From: Flaveria trinervia
Taxonomy: Eukaryota > Streptophyta > Magnoliopsida > Asterales > Asteraceae
Direction of reading: 5' to 3'
NCBI GenBank assembly: GCA_025506515.1
Contig: CM046454.1
Coordinates: forward strand, 31,112,465 to 31,176,464
DNA length: 64,000 bases
Part shown: one piece after another, positions 55,878-64,000 of the stretch
Layout of the letters: every line of letters begins with the position of its first letter
Position numbering within the stretch: the stretch's first letter is position 1
Made by a program: the position numbers and the translations under genes
The notes under the pieces: generated by a model
What the model saw: only the letters and a program-made list of their open reading frames with translations
Databases searched by the model: none
What the model was told of the DNA's origin: nothing

Positions 55878-57175
55878 GATAGAGGTAATGTGCTTCTAGC
55901 CATCATAGATCGAACCATATCCAATAAGGTTCGATTCCTCCTCTCAGACACACCATTATGTTGTGGTGTTCCAGGTGGAGTGAGTTGTGAGACAATCCCA
56001 CAACTCCTAAGATGATCTTGAAAAGCATCACTCAGGTATTCACCTCCTCTATCTGTACGGAGAACTTTAATTGACTTGTTAAGTTGATTTTCTACTTCAT
56101 TCTTGAAGATTTTGAACATTTCAAAAGCTTCATCTTTGTGCCTTAATAAGTACACATACCCATAGCGACTATAATCGTCAGTAAAGGTAATGAAGTATCT
56201 TTCACCATTCCTAGTCATTGGCTTAAAAGGACCACATACATCCGAACGTATGATTCCTAATAGATCTTTTGCCCTTTCGTTAGTTCCACTAAAGGGTGTC
56301 TTAGTCATTTTACCTTGTAAACAAGATTCACAAACGTCAAATGAATCACATTCATTTGTTTTTAAAAGACCATTCTTTTGTAGTGTTTGTAAACGTTTCT
56401 TGTTTATATGGCCAAGACGACAATGCCAAAGATAGGTATCACTCAAGTCCAACTTGAGTTTCTTGGTGTTAGTTTGGTACAATGAGCTATTTAAAGTATT
56501 TTCATGAACCAATTCATAAATACCATTAATGGGAATAGCTTTAAAATAGAACATACCATTAAAAGAAACATGAATATCTTTTTCAACAAATGATAATACA
56601 TATCCAAATTGTTTTAACAGGGCTACAGAGATAATATTCCTAGTCAAACTAGGAGCATACAAAACATTGTTCAAAATCACTTCCAAACCATTTGGAAGTT
56701 TCAAGATGTAGTCACCACGGGCTTCAACTTGAACTTTAGCCCCATTGCCCATGTAGAGGCTTACATCCCCTTTCTTGAAGTCACTACTTCTTTTGAACCC
56801 CTGCAACAAATTGCAAATGTGAGTTCCACATCCGGTATCTAATACCCATGTGTTAGAGGATATCATGTTTAAATCAATATGGATCATGTATATTGTACCT
56901 GAGGTCTGCCCGGCATCCCTCTTTGCTTTCAACTCTTGGAGATGGACAGGACAATTCCTTGCCCAATGTCCAATCTCCCCACACTTGAAGCATGGGTCGT
57001 TAGTAGCAACCTTTTGCTTTTTCTCTTGTGGTTTGGGTGGCATCCTTGCCACCCCTTTCCCTTTTCCCCAAGCGGGTCCCTTACCCTTTGCAACCTTTGC
57101 CTTGGGTGCGGGACGAGGCCTTTTATTGTTCCCACCTTCATGGATGGTGAGAACGGGTAAAACCCTTTTACCCAT
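55787..57175 (-). CDS. Gag knuckle, protease, pre-integrase and integrase of copia H, 462 codons, fused to LTR
   Basis: This is the longest intact coding frame in the window. Residues 62-75 are the knuckle CFKCGEIGHWARNC. The protease active site DTG is at 113-115 (WVLDTGCGTHIC). The pre-integrase WHCRLGHINKKRL is at about 250-262 with CESC at 282-285. The integrase triad is Asp312 (SDVCGP), Asp375 (RTDRGGEY) and Glu411 (VSERRN), with exact D-x35-E spacing. From about residue 434 the reading enters the 3' LTR remnant and ends after about 28 LTR-encoded residues. A TAG just before the first Met (57176-57185 region) separates it from gag, so it would normally be part of one polyprotein. All catalytic residues seen are intact. 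Confidence 0.9.
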   Translation of the reverse strand: MGKRVLPVLTIHEGGNNKRPRPAPKAKVAKGKGPAWGKGKGVARMPPKPQEKKQKVATNDPCFKCGEIGHWARNCPVHLQELKAKRDAGQTSGTIYMIHIDLNMISSNTWVLDTGCGTHICNLLQGFKRSSDFKKGDVSLYMGNGAKVQVEARGDYILKLPNGLEVILNNVLYAPSLTRNIISVALLKQFGYVLSFVEKDIHVSFNGMFYFKAIPINGIYELVHENTLNSSLYQTNTKKLKLDLSDTYLWHCRLGHINKKRLQTLQKNGLLKTNECDSFDVCESCLQGKMTKTPFSGTNERAKDLLGIIRSDVCGPFKPMTRNGERYFITFTDDYSRYGYVYLLRHKDEAFEMFKIFKNEVENQLNKSIKVLRTDRGGEYLSDAFQDHLRSCGIVSQLTPPGTPQHNGVSERRNRTLLDMVRSMMARSTLPLSFSFFILKQLLEHDFSDYKHVIILNIRCVF

Positions 57176-57181
57176 GGCCGC

Positions 57182-57792
57182 CTAAGCCGTTTTAAGCATT
57201 GAGTGAAGCTCACCAATGCTTTTGTCCCATGCATTCATGTTGCAGTTCAACACGAATGTCTCGAACTTCTTGGTAAGGCCATTTAGGATCAAATCCGTGG
57301 CCAATTCCTTCGAGACGGGGCAATTAAGCCTCTCGAGGCGGTCAATGTGACTTTTCATCTTAAGTACATAAGATGAAACAGATTGATTGTCGTCCATACG
57401 ACATGCATGAAGTGCTCAAACCGTTTCGAAGCGCTTAACCCTTGCTTGCTGTTGGAACGTTTCCTTTAGTTGGGTTATCATGTCGTAAGCTCCGTGGTGT
57501 TCATACTCCTTTTGGAGATCTGGAGTCATGCTTTCTAGCATGAGACAAGACACCTGGACGGAGTCCTCAGTGTATTTCAGCCAATCGTTATAGGCCTCCT
57601 CATCATCCTCGCTAGGTTGATCGGGGATAGGGTCGTCTAAAACATACGATCTTTTCTCTTGCTTGAGAACGATTCTCAAGTTTCGATACCAATCGATGAA
57701 GTTGTTATGATTTAGACGTTCCTTTTGGAGGATCGCTCGTAGAGATTGGTGGACGCGGAAGAGTTATCGAAATTATCATTATTTGAGGCCAT
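57182..57792 (-). pseudogene. gag N-terminal part of copia H
   Basis: The probable start is the ATG at 57792 (MASNNDNFD). The 57416-57679 part has DDEEAYNDWLKYTEDSVQ and ESMTPDLQKEYEHHGAYDMI, ending in TGA. The same frame resumes with ALHACRMDDNQSVSSYVLKMKSHI and NGLTKKFETFVLNCNM (57182-57397), ending in TAG. These are typical words of the UBN2-type copia gag. At least two single-base stop mutations and one early frame problem prevent a full product. Confidence 0.85.
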
Positions 57793-59230
57793 CTACAAAA
57801 TTTTAACAAAGTTTTATTTTAGTATTTTCGATATTGTAATTTTAATAATAAATGCCTTTCAAGGTCTTTTCATATTAAAATCTAGAACCCAACATTACAT
57901 TTAAATTGTGGTTAGGTGACCTTTATCCCACATTTTTAAATTAATAAGGTGGTCAACGTTTGACGATTGCAACCATTTGCAACTTCTAGAAATATGGGAT
58001 CGACTTGAAACATCATATGTAAAGTCAGCATGTTAATCCCATCAACACCATTTGGAAACCACATCGTAGGTGATCCATTTGACATGATTTGCAAATCAAG
58101 ACACCCTACTTACACCCACGTGTGAGTTTGCCAAAACAAGTGGTTAGGTGACCTTTATCCCACAAATAAGGCGTTCTCACCTCAAATCACAAGTTCCCTT
58201 AAAATGGTTAGGTGACCTTTATCCCACTAAGAGTTCCCAAGTGACTCAAGTGTTGTGTAAAAGGACGGTGTTGATCTTGTTAAAGAAATGTATAGAGGTT
58301 GCATAATTCTAGTTTAGAAAACTCTATGTTCTTGTATTTGCATGCTTTCAAATACAAGGTACCCTATGGTTCTTAGATTAAAACCTATTTTAATCTTTAA
58401 AATCATTAAACCATTTTAGTAACTTATTTAAACTTTTAAGAACCATCAATTTTCAGCTTGTTAAGTTTGTTAATGAGTTTGTTATGAATATCCAAATATC
58501 AACCAAACAATCAAACAACAAACAATCAACCAAACATAAACAACCATATGTGCATTTGTGCATAACCATAGCATCTAAAGTGGTCCACACTTGTTTGCCA
58601 TCACAAGTGTGGTCCATAGGTCATTCCTAAGGGTCACAAACAAAGCAAATGGAAAACATCCAAAAGCCTCCCACTTGAAACTGCATCCAAAATGCTCCAT
58701 GTTTCTTTCATGACCTTCCTTTGTGCTTCTAATGTGTATGTCTTCATATTACAAGATATAAAGTCCTAATACAAGATATCTAGTAAAATGAAAATACACC
58801 TAATCTATTCATTACAACCCAATAATAAATAAATTACATTTGAAACAAAGCACAAACAACAAATAATACAACCCAATTGAATGAATGAATACAACCATTA
58901 CAAACATCCAAACAACCACAAGGTCAATGGCTAGGTTATGCACTAAAACAAGCATCTATCATATCATCCAAAATATAATGAAAACCCCTCTTAAAACCAC
59001 GAAATTTCAGCCAACATAAACTGAAATTTCGGGTTTTATTTTGTCCATACAAAACAAACAACAAACATGTATATCTTTCAAAGTTTAATCACAAGCATGT
59101 GTGATATGACTTTGAAAGATTGGGGTTTCATATCATATGAACATAGCAGCCCAAAACCAGCCTATACTAAGCTTATAATCATTCCTTAAAACCAATTTTA
59201 AAGACAAAACAAGCAAGTCATCCACATAAC
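57793..59230 (-). repeat. 1.4-kb untranslated leader of copia H with three copies of a 20-21 bp repeat
   Basis: No coding domain. GGTTAGGTGACCTTTATCCC (plus strand) recurs exactly at 57910, 58142 and 58206. Such a long leader between primer site and gag may carry packaging or translation signals. The rest is AT-rich without visible structure. Confidence 0.7.
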
Positions 59231-59244
59231 GGCTCTTGATGCCA
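59231..59244 (-). other. primer binding site of H
   Basis: The minus strand reads TGGCATCAAGAGCC, which differs from the usual TGGTATCAGAGCC and may prime from a variant initiator tRNA. It is one base from the LTR start at 59246. Confidence 0.75.
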
Positions 59245-59245
59245 T

Positions 59246-60239
59246 TGTTGGGTTTGATAGAACACTAAAACATAGTTTAACCTTTTATACTTTCAGAAAA
59301 CGCAGCGGATGTTAAGGATTATAACATGTTTATAATCTGAAAAATCGTGTTCTAAAAGCTGTTTTAAGATGAAAAACGAAAACCCAATCAATAGGATCTT
59401 TGATATGTGAATGAACAAGCTATTAGCAAATGTAAAACAACATAAAATCACAGCTTCAATGAGCTGTGATAACTACCTTCTTCCAGCAGCAAAACGACCA
59501 AGGAAGATAGGGTTTAGATGCTCAAATCTTGGCCAAGACTTCAAGGAGAAGCCCTCAAGTGTGTTTACCCCAAGCTCTTTGCAAGACACCTTCTTGTTAG
59601 GAAGAACACCACCAAAATCGACCCAAAACCGATCTCCAAGAGCTTCAAAGCTGCTGCCCAGTTCCATAACTTGAGAGGGAGAGAGAGGAGAGAGCTTTTG
59701 TGTTTTGAATGTCTTAGAAGAATGTGATTCAATTGAGTGTTTGGCTAGTAAATGTTTGTGTGTGTTTTCAAGACACAATTTTGGTCCTATCAAATTAAAA
59801 GGGGCGGCCAAAACCACAAGTTTGAAAAAGTTCCCCCTTTTTAATTTTGTAACACATAACACATTGTCACTAGTCATATGTCACACAATAAAAGGTTACT
59901 CTCTAGACATTATTTATAAGTGTGACATATGTGCTCTTTAATTAAAAAATTTAATTAAAGTACACTCATGTGTTATTAGTGTTATTTAAACCCCTTTTAA
60001 ATGACAAGAATAAAAATAAACACATCAACAAATTATCCTTATAATTTGTTCCATCTCTTATGCAATTTATTTAGAAAACCCATTTTCTAAATTGGTGTAA
60101 ATATTTAATTGCATGATCATATCATCAATTAAACATAAATTGGTGTTTGCTAAGCTTGTTATTGGGTATAACCCGACTTGGATCATAACGTATTAACCAC
60201 ATCCATCTTCTAAGTGTCTTGGGCACACAGAATCCTTCA
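59246..60239 (-). repeat. 5' LTR of copia H (994 bp)
   Basis: Starts tgttgggtttgatag and ends gaatccttca, TG...CA. Open stretches inside it (for example 59473-59877) have no homology or codon signal that I recognise and are taken as chance. Confidence 0.92.
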
Positions 60240-60244
60240 TAATA
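60240..60244. repeat. target-site duplication of copia H, right copy (taata)
   Basis: Matches 55735-55739. After it, the host LTR of element C continues with atatgaaatactcaaag. Confidence 0.85.
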
Positions 60245-60376
60245 ATATGAAATACTCAAAGACAAATAAACATCAAGATGCATATCATACTTCACTAACA
60301 AGTCATATTACATATGTGTAAGAAATGAAAGACTTTTACATTTAAGAACGTATACTAGGAACATGATGTATCAACA
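60245..60376 (-). repeat. 3' LTR of element C, upstream part
   Basis: Its minus-strand start TGTTGATACATCATG corresponds to TGTAGATACATGTG of A2. It is joined to 55160-55739 once H is removed. Confidence 0.88.
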
Positions 60377-60391
60377 AACTCCCCCTTGGAC
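60377..60391 (-). other. polypurine tract of element C
   Basis: The minus strand reads GTCCAAGGGGGAGTT directly before the LTR. Confidence 0.85.
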
Positions 60392-60509
60392 CTAGTTTAT
60401 CCTATTTTCTAAAATATATCACATGCTCTTATAATTTCTTGTACTTCTCTTCTTTGGTGACTCCCGCATGGATCTCGAACATGAAGTAGAGTCGTATAAC
60501 ATGTTGGAA

Positions 60510-63500
60510 TTATAGAGCATGTACAATGTCTTGTGTGTCATAGAACAGTGCCCACTTGTATAGAGTGTAAACATCTTTAGCAGACAAGTTTGAAAGCCAC
60601 ATTGGGTCAAATACCCTGATAGTCTCGATCTTACCTTCTTTGTTCTAAACTATGACCGCTTCCCCCGTCTTCCGGTCGTAATACCACCATTTGAAGTTTG
60701 GTGTGAAGTCCTGAGGCATCTCCCGTAAAGGAATATTAGACATTGTGCGTGGGGGCCTCCACTTCAATACCACCTTAGGCTTTCCAGATATAGGATCAAC
60801 TTTATTCTTATGAATGAACTTCTTATGTTGTTGAGGTCCGAAGTTGACCCATCTAGTGTGGTATTCTTTCTTCAATGATGTCTCAAACAATCCCGACATC
60901 TTCCTCATGTTGGCATACAAAAGATCTAAACAGGCCAATCTGTTTAGCTGAAAACCAGGTAGAGTCTTCATATAATGTGGATATCTGAAGTACTCAATCC
61001 CCTTCTCTTGTTTAACAGCATATAATCTAGATCTTCAAAATAGTCCCAATTGATGATCTTTCCTGACACTTTCTGATGCTTCTTTACTTGGTAAAGTTTG
61101 GTATAGGCATTCAGCTTTGGAGGTGCACGTTGTTCCTTCATTTCTGATAAACAAGCTGTCCATTCAGCCTTCTTTAGATCAATATTAGCATTTGTAGCTT
61201 CGGCTTACTTTCATCCTTTGCTTTCTCTTTCTTGATCTCATCCAGCTTTTCAAAAGTATCACTGCCAAATGTTTCACCCAAGTCGGGGAAACGTTGCCCT
61301 GAGGGTTAGTGTACTGAGGATAGTAGTCAGACGTGACATCCTTGATCTCTATCTTATCCACACCTTGTAGCTCCTCGTCACTCAAGACATCTACTTTCGG
61401 AGCATCTTTGACTGGTTCATCTAGATTTAGTCAAAACATATTTGTGAGCTACTCGTCGGTTAGGTCATGGATGATTTCTCCTTCCTCTTGAGTATTGCTT
61501 ACAGACCTTCTCACAATCCCTTGCAAATCAAGAATCATAGTAAGTTGATTCTTCACTTGCTGAAGGGGAACAGCATCATAATCCTCAGTCTATGGAGCTT
61601 CATTTTTTCTTTGATCATGTGTCTGTTCAACTGGAGCTACGGAGGACGAGGCTCTTTTGGTGCGTCTCTCCTTTGCTGCTTGATTTGAGGTTGATGCAGA
61701 TGCATTACCTTCTTGATCATCCTCCTCCTCATCATCATCTCTTTTTCCCTTTCCACTTCCACAAGCTTCTTCATCATCATCATCTTCTTTTGATTCATCA
61801 TCTGTCGAATCATCATCATCATCTCCACCATAATCTCCATCATCCTTAATCTTCAAGGGATCACCCTTTGTTCCCTTCAACCTTGATATAAGCTTTTGTT
61901 TCTTTTTCTCTAACCCCTCGATTCGCTTGACAGATGCCATGACAAGCTCATTTTGAGCATTCAGGGCATGGTGAGCTCGAACTAAAGATCTCTCATGAGC
62001 AGCGTTCTTCTTTGTAAGCTGAGCTATCTGCTTGCCTTGTGCGGTATTGATCGCCATCAACTAATTCATCTGGTTGGCTTTCAGATCATCTGTCGCTAGC
62101 AGTTTGACCACCAGTCTGTTTAGGGTCTCCAACTATTCCCCTAACCCAATAGTAGGTAGAGTAGAGCCCTATGTAGGTGGGAATTGGGTGGATGTGCTAG
62201 CTTGGGGAGTAGTTGGTGTAGTGGTGGATGTGGTGTAGATAGGAGTAGGAATGGACGTGGATTATGGTGGAACTGATTTGGGTATTGTGGGTGAGGTAGA
62301 TGTGAATGTATGAGTGGTGGTGGGAGTGTTAGCGGCAGTAGAGGTGGTAATTGTGATGTTAGTGTGGGGAACAGTGGTGGTGGTGTGGGAACTGTGGTGG
62401 TGGCAATGGCTATGGTGATGGAAGTGGCTGTGGTGGTGGAAGAACTGATCAAACTGATCCTTTGTCTCTTACCCCTCTTGCCATGGGGTTGGGCCATCCT
62501 TTTCCTCCTGGGCCCCTAGCCTATCAGGGCTCGCTTTGAGCTAATCGGCTGGTTGGGTGTCTATGTGGGATCTGTCACATCAGTGTCACCACCTTTAGTA
62601 CTAGCTTGGCATCCCGACTCTCCTGGTGAGAGGCTCGTCATCAGACTAATTCCCTTCATCTATCAAGAAGTCCTAGTGGAAAGCAGTTTGCTTAGATCCC
62701 TCAAGAGCGGATGCAGTAATGTGTGAAGGTGGTGGAGATATGGTAGACGTGCCGGTGGGCTGTGATTGATTAGGGCCAGCATCTCCACCACCTTGACATC
62801 ATCATGGTCACCATCATCATCATCATCATCATCATCCTCGTTAGTAGGAACCACTATAGGCTCAATGTTTGAGTCACTGTCATCATGATGGCACTTCTTA
62901 CATGAGGGCGCCATGTAATCCTCGTTGGCCAAATGTCCAAAGAGTCTCCTAACCGGGGTCTTCACCTGCTTTCCCCAGTACACCTTCATCATACCCAGTG
63001 TGGTGTCATCCAGCACCTCTAATAACACTGCATCGTCCTTCTCCTTAGGCAGTAGAGGAAGCTTTTCGTCTATGATCATTTGCAAGAACCTTGGATACAT
63101 GTAGAAGCCTTCCTTTCCTTTGGCCTCTATGTTCTATATCAAGTACGAAAAGAGCATGCATGAGAAACTGAACGGGTGGTTCAGTAATAGTGCAACGTAT
63201 GCATTCTGGACTTGGTAGGACATCTCATCGAATCCTCCACGTCTGGAGGCTATACATTTGAGGATCACATGTGCCAGATACTTGAACTTGGGGGCACATG
63301 TTGCTCTTGTTCAATACGCCGGCATTGATGTCACCGGCATACTTGATCCTCAGAAAACATCCCCGAGCTGTTAGGGGATGCAGCTTTGTTGGATAGGCTC
63401 CGTCCTCACCCAAATCCAAGACTCTCCTCAGGTCGTCTTCCCTGATCTCAATCTCTTGTCCGAATATAGAGCTTGAGATACTATGGGGCTCAACGGACCT

Positions 63501-63685
63501 GTGGCATTTTCCCAGAAAGCCTGCTGAATCGATCGGTATGCTGTGCATGGGGTATAAATGGCCTTGTAGATCCTCGATCTATGCAGGAAGGCTATAATCC
63601 CAGCGAACTCAAAAGCATTCCAAGATGTAACATCTAGATGAGCACAAATGTTGTGCTTGGTGCTCATTGTCCATCTTTCAACCAT
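60510..63685 (-). pseudogene. accessory ORF copy C (family Q), about 1050 codons, intronless, with frameshifts
   Basis: Start MVERWTMSTKHNICAHLD at 63685, stop TAA at 60510-60512 (after DTQDIVHAL). In order: N-terminal domain with IREDDLRRVLDLGEDG and MYPRFLQMIIDEKLP (63060-63685, frameshift near 63270 in a C run), VYWGKQVKTPVRRLFGHLA, an Asp tract (62805-62850), a basic stretch MAQPHGKRGKRQRIS (62450-62497), a Thr/Pro-rich linker (62150-62440), a coiled coil (AKRIEGLEKKKQ-like part within 61870-62060) and an Asp/Glu tract (61720-61850). The C-terminal domain then has QLTMILDLQGIVRRSVSNT, KEYHTRWVNFGPQQHKKF and NIPLREMPQDFTPNFKWWYYD. At the A1/A2 intron site the sequence is continuous, with one TAG where A2 has CAA. 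It is the most complete copy in the window. The function is unknown. Confidence 0.78.
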
Positions 63686-63689
63686 ATTG

Positions 63690-63704
63690 CTGCAACACAA
63701 GAAA
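63690..63704 (-). promoter_or_regulatory. candidate splice acceptor before accessory ORF C
   Basis: The minus strand reads TTTCTTGTGTTGCAG, then CAAT and the ATG. A1 has TCTCTTCATCTATAG, four bases, then its ATG at 7448. A pyrimidine-rich AG four bases before the start in both copies fits expression from a spliced RNA. Confidence 0.45.
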
Positions 63705-63754
63705 CATATACATTAGATCTATTCATAGGAGATAACAATTGAATTTTAGCTAAT

Positions 63755-64000
63755 TTTGATCAACTGGTTCAATTGTGCGATTGAACCATACAACTGAGTT
63801 CAGTCGTATGATTGAGCCTGCGACTGAACTTAGTCATATGCTATGCCATGCGGTTGAGTCAATCTTGCGATTGAGTCACAGATTGATTCACTCGTGCGAT
63901 TGAATCATTCGCCTGGCTCAATCGTGCAACTGAGGTTCATATGCGTGTCGATTCGCATCTTGGACTGTTCGACACCACACATTTGAGTCTTTGTCAAAAC
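63755..64000 (-). repeat. GACTGAGTC-type array upstream of accessory ORF C
   Basis: Units such as caattgtgcgattgaaccat, gagtcaatcttgcgattgagtc and tcattcgcctggctcaatcgtg recur to the window edge. Exact TGAGTCA heptamers are at 63855-63861 and 63872-63878. Confidence 0.8.

Larger units (their letters stand above)
55740..60239 (-). mobile_element. Ty1/copia element H, internally deleted (no RT or RNase H), with TSD taata
   Basis: From right to left: 5' LTR (59246-60239, 994 bp), primer site, a long leader, gag, knuckle, protease, integrase, then directly the last 138 bp of the 3' LTR (55740-55877). A single deletion removed everything from the integrase C terminus through RT, RNase H and most of the 3' LTR. 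The two LTR ends are identical over the part present, as far as compared by eye. Taken with the long open pol frame, this points to a recent insertion. It needs enzymes from a relative to move. Confidence 0.93.
55160..64000 (-). mobile_element. family Q copia element C, 3' half, with copia H nested in its 3' LTR; runs off the right edge
   Basis: From right to left: GACTGAGTC array, accessory ORF, polypurine tract and 3' LTR (60245-60376 plus 55160-55739; 712 bp once H is removed). The LTR length equals that of A2 (712 bp). The candidate target duplication at the left is atctt (55155-55159). Gag-pol may lie beyond 64000, so this could be a complete element; that cannot be judged here. Confidence 0.85.

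Noticed and set aside
59473..59877. 134-codon minus-strand frame
   Set aside because: Lies wholly inside the 5' LTR of H; no domain, and LTRs normally do not code.
61592..61849. Plus-strand His/Leu-rich frame
   Set aside because: Antisense shadow of the acidic region of accessory ORF C.

Overview
This window looks like a heterochromatic or intergenic block of a flowering plant nuclear genome, most likely an Asteraceae (daisy family) species. It is AT-rich, and I found no host gene, tRNA or rRNA. Almost every base can be assigned to Ty1/copia or Ty3/gypsy LTR retrotransposons or their fragments, nested in each other and mostly broken by stops and frameshifts. The family guess rests on my recollection that Asteraceae gene sets hold many predicted proteins resembling the accessory ORF described here; it was not searched. 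There is one 100-N assembly gap (13610-13709).

Layout, left to right. 1-5072: 5' half of a copia element on the minus strand ('family Q'), ending in a 742-bp LTR. 5073-6532: plus-strand Q gag-pol remnant. 6533-about 7010: AT-rich, LTR-like DNA. About 7040-9930: repeat array, TATA box and accessory ORF (copy A1). 9931-13609, 13710-16871 and 16872-21099: three partial copies (G1 plus, G2 minus, G3 minus) of a second copia family, G. 21100-21578: gypsy-type LTR fragment. 21579-24948: 3' half of a Q element with accessory ORF (A2) and 3' LTR. 24949-28415: a third accessory ORF (B, minus) with its own upstream array. 28416-30110: gypsy-type LTR. 30111-35319: eroded copia E5 (minus). 35320-55159: gypsy chromovirus D (minus). 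Its 3' LTR holds a 12.1-kb copia, G4 (36853-48958, TSD acaca). Its 5' LTR is cut at 55160 by element C (family Q). 55160-64000: 3' half of C, whose 3' LTR holds copia H (55740-60239, TSD taata).

The most interesting thread is an accessory ORF (aORF) placed between RNase H and the 3' LTR, where envelope-like genes sit in some plant copia (Sirevirus-type) elements. Five copies are visible: A1, A2, B, C and the one in G4. The common plan is an N-terminal globular domain carrying a YPRF-type motif, a basic nuclear-localisation-like stretch, low-complexity Thr/Pro or Ser linkers, a coiled coil, and usually a strongly acidic tract; A2 and C also show a second, C-terminal domain. Upstream of A1, B and G4 there is a family-specific degenerate short repeat array followed by a TATA-like box, and related arrays occur in LTRs of the window. 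A1 and A2 carry a frame-compatible GT-AG intron of 148 and 140 nt at the same position; C lacks it exactly, as if copied from spliced RNA.

Together the pieces suggest copia families that encode gag-pol plus a separately expressed nuclear protein. Gag in these families has two CCHC knuckles separated by a coiled coil. No element in the window looks autonomous today. Most coding features are therefore given as pseudogenes, with limits accurate to tens of bases unless a motif fixes them.
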